A stretch of DNA of 64,000 bases, taken from assembly GCA_030606285.1 (NCBI GenBank), contig JAUWGS010000005.1, positions 101,977 through 165,976 of the forward strand, read 5' to 3'. The stretch's first letter is position 1, and every line of letters starts with the position of its first letter. This document shows positions 57,996-64,000 of this stretch, piece after piece. The position numbers were made by a program, and so were the translations under genes. Under the pieces are notes generated by a model. It ran no database searches. It had not been told where the DNA came from and saw only the letters and a list, made by a program, of their open reading frames with translations. The DNA comes from Planctomycetales bacterium (GTDB lineage: Bacteria; 4484-113).

Positions 57996-59236
57996 AACGA
58001 GAGTACTGGTTCATTCTAATAGCCGTTGCGATCACCTTCCCCGCCCTAGCCCTTCGTCTCACCGGCGCGCACCCGTATCCACTCCTGGGAATACTTTTTT
58101 TCGGAGCGGCTATCGTCGCCGCAGCCTTCATTCTCAGCTGGGCGACCGAGGTTGCACAGGTTGACATCAGCCAGAATCTGGCGCTCATTCTCCTCGCCCT
58201 TGTAGCTGTCCTGCCCGAATACGTCGTTGACCTCTATTTCGCCTGGACGGCGGCCGCTGATCCTGCCTATACCACATACGCCCTGGCGAACATGACCGGC
58301 GCTAACCGGCTCCTGATCGGCCTTGGCTGGCCGTTGCTGGTCTTTGTGTTTTACTTCAAGTTCCGCAAAGCCGAGATCAGCCTGGAGGGGCGGCGCTCCA
58401 TCGACATCTTCTGGCTCGGTGTGGTGACGCTTTATTGCTTTCTCATTCCACTCAAGGGTCGTCTCGACGTCTGGGATGCAGCCATTCTCTTCTTTTTCTT
58501 CGTCTGTTACACATATCATGCAGCAAGGGCAGGAGTGGAAGAACCGGAACTCGTCGGGCCTCCGGCAGAGATTGCGAAGCTCCCAACCGCTCCCCGGCGC
58601 CTAGCCACGGCAGCGCTCTTCATCTTCAGCGCCGGAGCCATCCTTGCTTCTGCCGAACCATTTGCCGAGAGCCTCATTGGCAGCGGCAGGATCATTGGCA
58701 TAGACGAGTTCTTCCTTGTGCAGTGGCTGGCGCCGCTGGCAACTGAAAGCCCCGAGATCGTGGTCACGCTGCTTCTCGTGCTTCGCGGTCTTCCCTCAAT
58801 GGGCCTGGGTGCCCTCATCTCTGCCAAGGTCAATCAGTGGAGCCTGCTTGTAGGCGCAGTGCCGGTTGTCTATCTGCTGAGCCACATTTTCCACCACGGC
58901 AGCTTCGTCTGGCACATGGATCTGGATGCGCGGCAGGTTGAAGAAATAGTACTAACAGCTGCGCAAAGCCTCTATGCACTATCCGTGATCATCAACTTCC
59001 GATTCCGCTTATCAGAAGCAGTGATACTGGGATTCCTGTTCTTTTCTCAGCTAATCGGAACCATGCTCCTTGAGGAGTTTGGCTATCATCAGGTTGTCGC
59101 GCCCTTCCACTACGGCTACAGTGCGCTGTATATTCTCATGGCAATCATAATTCTTGCCCAGCAACGGCGCTGGGTGACGACTGTAACCCGCCGTGCTTGG
59201 CGGCCGGGCTCAGCGTCACAGGACGAGCCTGGATAG
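57992..59236 (+). CDS. Sodium/calcium exchanger-type cation antiporter (CaCA superfamily)
   Basis: 414 residues, about 11 transmembrane helices. The two inverted alpha repeats are visible: AVLPEYVVDLYFAW followed by NMTGANRLLIG, and PLATESPEIVVTLLL followed by ALISAKVNQWSLLVG, with the acidic residues (E in LPE and in ATESPE) that coordinate the cation. The family exchanges Ca2+ for Na+, K+ or H+ across the inner membrane; the exact ion is not clear. Starts at ATG 57992 in an overlap with the 34-residue ORF, so translation is probably coupled. Confidence 0.88.
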   Translation: MKREYWFILIAVAITFPALALRLTGAHPYPLLGILFFGAAIVAAAFILSWATEVAQVDISQNLALILLALVAVLPEYVVDLYFAWTAAADPAYTTYALANMTGANRLLIGLGWPLLVFVFYFKFRKAEISLEGRRSIDIFWLGVVTLYCFLIPLKGRLDVWDAAILFFFFVCYTYHAARAGVEEPELVGPPAEIAKLPTAPRRLATAALFIFSAGAILASAEPFAESLIGSGRIIGIDEFFLVQWLAPLATESPEIVVTLLLVLRGLPSMGLGALISAKVNQWSLLVGAVPVVYLLSHIFHHGSFVWHMDLDARQVEEIVLTAAQSLYALSVIINFRFRLSEAVILGFLFFSQLIGTMLLEEFGYHQVVAPFHYGYSALYILMAIIILAQQRRWVTTVTRRAWRPGSASQDEPG

Positions 59237-59265
59237 CGCGTTGCGCATCGAGGAACAAGGAATAC

Positions 59266-60666
59266 ATGGGCATTCACCGTAGCACTATAAGGACCGCTCC
59301 GCTTTTCGCAGGCATCATTCTCGCCGCGCTCCTTATCAGCCTGTCTAGCATTGCCGCGGAGCTTAGGGTAGTGCAGCTGGAAAGCGACAAGGGCTTCGTG
59401 CGTCTTTTGCTGGAATTCGATGAGCTGCCCCGCTACGAGCTGCGCGAAGTCGGGCGCTTCGGGGATGTTGAGGTGCTGCTCTACGACACGAAGGCGCGGG
59501 CAGGGCTGGCGCTTCCTCCTGCCCGCTTCCCCGTCATCTCGCTTGACCATTACCAGGGACGGGAGAACTTCCTGCTCAGCCTGAACCTTGCAGGTGACTG
59601 GCCGCGCCTGGTCGAACGCCGGGATTGCCATCTCGTCATCTCATTCCCCCGCTCGTTTAGTGAAACGCGCAGGATCCCTCTGCCCGCAGTGGGCACGCTC
59701 GTTATCGAGCGCAAGGGGAACGCGAAAGCGCTGGAGGAGGTCTTCTGGGTCAGGCTTGCGCCGGATGTGGTATCCACACGGTTGGCGCTGGCGCTTGCGG
59801 CAAACCACAACTCCAGGTCCCTTCCGCTTTCGGAACTCGCCTCTCGGGAGAATGCTGTGCTTGCGGTGAATGGTGGATTCTTCGACGCAAGCGGCACACC
59901 GGTCGGCCTTGTGATTGCGGACGGGGAACTTGTGGCGCTCCCGGTCAAGCCCGGCAGGCCGGCACTTGTAGTGGACACAAATGGAAGAGCGTCTATCATC
60001 CGGCCTCGTCTTGAGTTATGGCTCCAGGCCGACGGGCGAAGAGTGCTGGTTGACGGTTTCAACCAGCCCTCCAAGCCGGGCTCTGTGGTCGCTTACAGCA
60101 GGCTGTTCCCCAAAGCCAAGCTTACGCCCAATGCCATCTACTACCGGCTCTCGCTTGCGGGGATTGACGGACTCACATACGAGGAAGTCAGCCGCGCCGA
60201 CTTCGACGATTTCTTTCTGGCAGTTAATCTACCGCTGGGCGCAGACCCCTTCACAGGTGCTGAGACAATCACCTTTCACTGGCGCCTGATGGATGAGACG
60301 GGCAACGAAATACCTGTGCGCTTTGCAGTGAGTGGAGCACCCCTTTTGGTGGATAGCGGTCAGGTTAGCATTATGTCGGAACTCGACGACGTGCCGGCGA
60401 CAATCGCGGATTCAGTCCGCGCAAGGACAGCGGTTGGAGTGGACCGAGCGGGCTCTGTCTTCCTGCTGGTGGCACGGGAGGATGACGCGCGCGGCACTCC
60501 CGGGCTTTCGCTTCAGGAGCTGGCAGAGAAGCTTATAAAGATTGGCGCCTGGACTGCATTCAATCTTGACGGCGGTGGAAGCAGCGAGTTGACGCTTGCG
60601 GGCGTACCGCTGAATCTGCCGTACGCGAAGGAAAGAGACATCCCCACTTCGCTGGTAGTCAGATGA
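59266..60666 (+). CDS. Secreted phosphodiester glycosidase (NAGPA-like domain)
   Basis: 466 residues with an N-terminal signal segment (APLFAGIILAALLISLSSIA). A ~110-residue N-terminal beta-rich region resembles an AMIN domain (ELRVVQLESDKGFVRLLLEF). The C-terminal NAGPA-type phosphodiester glycosidase domain carries LAVNGGFFDASGTPVGLVI and WTAFNLDGGGSSELTL, the signature strands of the family. AMIN plus NAGPA suggests cell-wall or surface-glycan targeting. ATG 59266 follows AGGAACAAGG and lies 29 nt after the exchanger. Confidence 0.82.
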   Translation: MGIHRSTIRTAPLFAGIILAALLISLSSIAAELRVVQLESDKGFVRLLLEFDELPRYELREVGRFGDVEVLLYDTKARAGLALPPARFPVISLDHYQGRENFLLSLNLAGDWPRLVERRDCHLVISFPRSFSETRRIPLPAVGTLVIERKGNAKALEEVFWVRLAPDVVSTRLALALAANHNSRSLPLSELASRENAVLAVNGGFFDASGTPVGLVIADGELVALPVKPGRPALVVDTNGRASIIRPRLELWLQADGRRVLVDGFNQPSKPGSVVAYSRLFPKAKLTPNAIYYRLSLAGIDGLTYEEVSRADFDDFFLAVNLPLGADPFTGAETITFHWRLMDETGNEIPVRFAVSGAPLLVDSGQVSIMSELDDVPATIADSVRARTAVGVDRAGSVFLLVAREDDARGTPGLSLQELAEKLIKIGAWTAFNLDGGGSSELTLAGVPLNLPYAKERDIPTSLVVR

Positions 60667-60734
60667 ATGAAGCAGACTGCTCCGTTACCTCTTCATTCCT
60701 TAAGCATGGAGTCTTGTGCTCGTCTGGAATGTAG

Positions 60735-60743
60735 TGGTAGGAT
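60735..60743 (+). promoter_or_regulatory. Extended -10 box TGGTAGGAT
   Basis: TGG plus TAGGAT predicts +1 at about 60750, a ~35-nt leader to ATG 60786. Confidence 0.4.
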
Positions 60744-60785
60744 TCAACGACGTATCGCTCCTATTTTACTTTGCGGGAGGGGAAG

Positions 60786-63700
60786 ATGAAGGCGAAGTTC
60801 TCATACAAAGCGGCTGTTTACACAGCAGTAATCACAATCACTATTCTGCTCGTTGCCTGCGGGCAGGGATCGAAACGCGTGCCGACGCTTTCTACAATCG
60901 GGACGCAGCAGGTAGCTGAACCGGTAGCGATGGAGCAGCAGGTTACGTGGCCCGGCACGCTGCCGGAGGACAAGGCGCAGCCGTGGGAGGAGCTGGATGC
61001 AGACGGGCGCGTGATACCGCCCAAGGCTGCCAGCAATCTGAACTTCGACAGCATATTCGCTGCGGGCATCGAGCGGTATCTCGAAGCGGGAGACGTAACC
61101 GACTTCGGCGAAGCGTCGTCGTTCGCCAGCGGCGCAGCGGGCGAGGAGCTTGTCTCGTACGCCATATACCGGTTGCCGCTGGGCGTAGACCAGCCGGGAA
61201 CTATCACGGCGGATGTGAATGTGCACAACGGCAGCGCATACTACATCGGCGTGGGCGATTATTCGGTGAATTCCTGGCACTGGTATGGGCCGTTTGCAGT
61301 GACCCACGTGCGCTTCAATGTGCCTGATGCGGAATACACATCGGTAATAGCCAATTTGATGCTTGCGGTGGTGGCTTACGACGGCGCGAGCTTTGACGTT
61401 GTAGCGCTGGGCACCAACGTGCGCGATGCAGCCGACATCGAAGCTCCGGCCATCCCTGCTGCACCCACTCTTACACAGGTTGCAGGCGGCGTGTTCGCCG
61501 AATGGCTGGTGGTGGCTGCGGACGACCTTGCGGGATACAGGATATACGCGGACGGCATGGAAGTTCTCGACTATCTCGAAGGCGGAACGAGTTTCGTTGT
61601 TCCCGCAACATCAGAAGTCGAAGTGACGCTCACGGCGGTGGACATCTCGGGCAATGAATCTGAACTCTCAGATCCTGCGACGGAGACTCCACTTGCGGGT
61701 GATATGCCACTGGTCGAGCTTTCTGCAACCGCAGCATCGGGCGTGCGAAACGACGTGATCGAGCTTGCAGCGACCGGCGCTGAGACCTACGACTGGGACA
61801 TTGACGGCGACGGTACCTGGGACTTCACCGACGATCCCACTGACAATAGAGATGCGGACACAGGCAACTTAGGCGTCATCCGACCGGCGATCAGGGCGCA
61901 CACGTCCGAGGGCGGCTTTTCGCTTTCCGCAGTGAGCCTGTTCATCACTGGCAACTTCCGCCCGGTGGTGATAGCGACCGCCGACGTGACATACGGCATG
62001 GCACCGCTTGATGTCGAATTCACCCTCGTTGCCGAAGACGACGACGGCACGATTGACGAATACGCCTGGGACTTCGACGGCGACGGCACATTTGAGGGCA
62101 ACCAGGTGGACAATCCCAGCCCGCTGCCGAACACATATTCTGCCCCGGGCATGTACAACGCGAAGTTCCGCGTCACCGACGACGACGGCGCCTGGGCCGT
62201 GGATACGGTCGCGGTGCAGGTGCTCGCTGACCCCGACAACGCGATGCCCATTATCGACGAAGTATCGGCTTCACCCTCTCTGTGCACACCGGGGACACTG
62301 GTCACCTTTACTGCGACAGCGACGGATTCCGACGGCACCATCGCAAGCTACGAATGGGATTTCGACAACGACGGCGTGGCGGATGACACGGGTGACACGG
62401 TGTCTTACACTTTTGCGAGCGAAGGTTACTACAACGTGAAGCTCAAAGTGACCGACGACCTGGGCGGATACGCCGTAGGCTATGTGGGCGTGCACGTGCA
62501 GGACGAAGTCCCCAATATGCCGCCGGTGGCAATTCTGACAGCAGACGAGACGGTTTTCTATCTCGGTGAAACTGGCGATGCTTCGATGAGCTTCGACGCC
62601 AGCGCAAGCTACGATCCTGACGGCACCTCCCTCACCTACTACTTCGATCCCGAAGGTGACGGCTCGTACGTGAACAATGGCGCCGATGCTACGTATGACC
62701 ATATCTACTCGGACAATGGCGTGTACCTGGCAAGTCTCAAAGCCGAGGACATTGATAACAACTGCGACTACAATAGCATCCTGATAACAGTCTACCGCTT
62801 CGGCACGCAAACCCCTGACGCCGCCGGAAATGTGGGCAAGTACACTTCCCTTGCTGTAGTCAACGGAAATCCCGCCATTAGCTATTGGAACGAAGCCAAC
62901 AGCGACCTCAAGTATGTGCGTGCGAGCGATTCCAGCGGGAGCTCCTGGGGCAGTCCGGTGACCGTTGACGCCACCGGAAGCGTGGGCCACACCTGCTCGC
63001 TGGCGGTTGTCAGCGGCTTTCCCGCTATCAGCTATTGGGATTTCAGCAACAACGACCTTGATTACGTACGGGCGAGTGATGCCAGCGGGAGCTCCTGGTG
63101 CAGTCCGGTGACGGTCGACAGCTCCGTGGCCGTGGGTTCCTTCGCCTCCCTGGCGGTTGTCAGCGGCTTTCCCGCTATCAGCTATTACGACGGTGACAAC
63201 GGCGATCTGAAGTACGTTCGGGCAACTGACGCCAGCGGAATCTCGTGGGGCAGTCCGGTGGCGGTCGACAGCACCGGGGCTGTGGGCCAGGACACTTGCC
63301 TTGCTATAGTCAACGGCAATCCGGCGATTTCTTACAGGGACGTTACTAACAACGACCTGAAGTATGTTCGGGCGGACGATATAAATGGAAGCACCTGGGG
63401 AACTCCGGTTACCCTTGATAGCGCTGGAATTGTGGGTTACTACACCTCCCTTAAGGTGGTAAATGGCTATCCCGCTATCAGCTACTTCGACGACACTAAC
63501 GATGACCTGAAGTATGTGCGCGCAAGCGACGCAAATGGGTTAGCCTGGGGAACACCCGTTATAGTAGACAGCACCGGCTGGGTGGGCGAGTACACCTGCC
63601 TTGCCATTGTGAACGGCAATCCCGCTATAAGCTACTATAACGAGACCACAGACAATCTCAATTATGTGCGCGCAAGCGACGCCGACGGAAGCAGTTGGGA

Positions 63701-63836
63701 GAGCCCGGTGGCGGTATATAGCCCTGGCGATGTGGGCGGGTATACCTCCCTTGCGATAATCAACGGGAGACCCGCAATCAGCTACTACGACTTCACCAAT
63801 CAGGACCTCAAGTTCGCCTACCCGCGATTGGACTGA
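60786..63836 (+). CDS. Large surface lipoprotein with PKD-like domains and 7 propeller-type repeats
   Basis: 1016 residues, paralogue of the protein at 42536. The first ~400 residues are nearly identical to it, including lipobox LLVACGQG and FAAGIERYLEAGDVTDFG. Three PKD-like domains follow (PLPNTYSAPGMYNAKFRVTD, ATDSDGTIASYEWDFDNDG, SYDPDGTSLTYYFDPEGDG). The C-terminus has 7 units of ~50 residues (VNGNPAISYW ... DLKYVRASDSSGSSWGSP), one seven-bladed propeller by count. ATG 60786 follows GGGAGGGG. Two of the units are almost identical at the DNA level, so the array is still changing. Confidence 0.88.
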   Translation: MKAKFSYKAAVYTAVITITILLVACGQGSKRVPTLSTIGTQQVAEPVAMEQQVTWPGTLPEDKAQPWEELDADGRVIPPKAASNLNFDSIFAAGIERYLEAGDVTDFGEASSFASGAAGEELVSYAIYRLPLGVDQPGTITADVNVHNGSAYYIGVGDYSVNSWHWYGPFAVTHVRFNVPDAEYTSVIANLMLAVVAYDGASFDVVALGTNVRDAADIEAPAIPAAPTLTQVAGGVFAEWLVVAADDLAGYRIYADGMEVLDYLEGGTSFVVPATSEVEVTLTAVDISGNESELSDPATETPLAGDMPLVELSATAASGVRNDVIELAATGAETYDWDIDGDGTWDFTDDPTDNRDADTGNLGVIRPAIRAHTSEGGFSLSAVSLFITGNFRPVVIATADVTYGMAPLDVEFTLVAEDDDGTIDEYAWDFDGDGTFEGNQVDNPSPLPNTYSAPGMYNAKFRVTDDDGAWAVDTVAVQVLADPDNAMPIIDEVSASPSLCTPGTLVTFTATATDSDGTIASYEWDFDNDGVADDTGDTVSYTFASEGYYNVKLKVTDDLGGYAVGYVGVHVQDEVPNMPPVAILTADETVFYLGETGDASMSFDASASYDPDGTSLTYYFDPEGDGSYVNNGADATYDHIYSDNGVYLASLKAEDIDNNCDYNSILITVYRFGTQTPDAAGNVGKYTSLAVVNGNPAISYWNEANSDLKYVRASDSSGSSWGSPVTVDATGSVGHTCSLAVVSGFPAISYWDFSNNDLDYVRASDASGSSWCSPVTVDSSVAVGSFASLAVVSGFPAISYYDGDNGDLKYVRATDASGISWGSPVAVDSTGAVGQDTCLAIVNGNPAISYRDVTNNDLKYVRADDINGSTWGTPVTLDSAGIVGYYTSLKVVNGYPAISYFDDTNDDLKYVRASDANGLAWGTPVIVDSTGWVGEYTCLAIVNGNPAISYYNETTDNLNYVRASDADGSSWESPVAVYSPGDVGGYTSLAIINGRPAISYYDFTNQDLKFAYPRLD

Positions 63837-63851
63837 GCGGGCGAAGCCCGC
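63837..63851. terminator. Hairpin after the large lipoprotein gene
   Basis: GCGGGC-GAA-GCCCGC immediately after the stop codon, without a T-tract. It also sits just past the 3' end of the convergent transposase gene. Weak terminator candidate. Confidence 0.35.
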
Positions 63852-63871
63852 AGGCGATAGGCTCTTCATAG

Positions 63872-64000
63872 TTAATGGTGGGCAGGTGAATTGAGCAAGA
63901 GGATTCTCCTGATGAAGTTGTCGAGATTAGTATAGCCGCAAGCCTGGCGACGGAGCAAGGCGATCTTACGGTTGAGGGCTTCGGCAGGGCCGGTGGTGCG
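63872..64000 (-). CDS. ISL3-family-like transposase, C-terminal end only
   Basis: The minus strand encodes RTTGPAEALNRKIALLRRQA then CGYTNLDNFIRRILLL and a stop at 63872, the typical C-terminus of ISL3/IS204-type DDE transposases (usually ...GxxEGxNxKIKxLKRxxYGYxNxxxFxxRIL). The rest lies beyond the window edge, so intactness and terminal repeats cannot be judged. It is the only recognisable transposase sequence in the window. Confidence 0.7.
   Translation of the reverse strand, partial: RTTGPAEALNRKIALLRRQACGYTNLDNFIRRILLLNSPAHH

Noticed and set aside
1..64000. tRNA or rRNA genes
   Set aside because: I scanned the spacers for cloverleaf-like patterns and rRNA motifs and saw none; a covariance search would be needed to be certain.

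Overview
The window is a 64 kb piece of a G+C-rich bacterial chromosome that is mostly core genes with short accessory patches between them. Core content includes PBP2, CysS, MetG, SMC, FtsY, DnaA, DnaN, FtsZ, MnmG, MiaB, RsmA, Maf and SelA, plus three futalosine-pathway menaquinone genes (mqnE, mqnA, mqnC). Lipobox and Sec-signal proteins are frequent. I cannot name the phylum. The futalosine route, a dnaA not adjacent to dnaN, PKD/propeller lipoproteins and abundant palindromic spacers suggest a poorly sampled lineage rather than a model clade.

Layout. 0-16 kb: end of PBP2, a four-helix-bundle gene between TTAGGG-like repeats, a cyclase/NB-ARC/TPR regulator, cysS plus a STAS protein, an odd ABC ATPase, a glycosyltransferase and an adenylating enzyme, then smc-ftsY. 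16-21 kb: a lipoprotein gene and an accessory patch (YwgA-like plus HD phosphohydrolase, archaemetzincin-like protease) flanked by gene fragments. 21-30 kb: the mqn genes, dnaN with a tandem-CsrA gene, maf/mnmG, selA. 30-32.5 kb: a DNA methyltransferase inserted at the selA 5' end, then a HEPN-like gene. 32.8-42 kb: miaB, mtnP with a DUF488 gene, a nucleotide-sugar epimerase/dehydratase, and dnaA with its leader. 42-52 kb: a giant lipoprotein, metG, ftsZ, a radical SAM gene, and a repeat-riddled gene. 52.5-55.6 kb: an A+T-rich four-gene operon that is the best candidate for an undescribed system. 55.8-64 kb: rsmA, envelope proteins, a cation exchanger, a phosphodiester glycosidase, a second giant lipoprotein, and the tail of an ISL3-like transposase.

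Three themes cross the window. (1) Many genes have an extended -10 box, TGC TANAAT or a close variant, whose last base lies about 7 nt before the start codon or shortly upstream. This points to widespread leaderless or short-leader transcription, and it fixes several start codons. (2) Short palindromic cassettes (CTGTAGGG...CCCTACAG and related families) fill the spacers and also sit in frame inside at least two genes, recalling Rickettsia palindromic elements. (3) Fragments of neighbouring or absent genes (selA 5' end, lipoprotein 3' end, Cys/Met PLP-enzyme 3' ends, propeller 3' end) mark old rearrangement junctions.

All calls are from reading the sequence and recalling family motifs. No database search was run.
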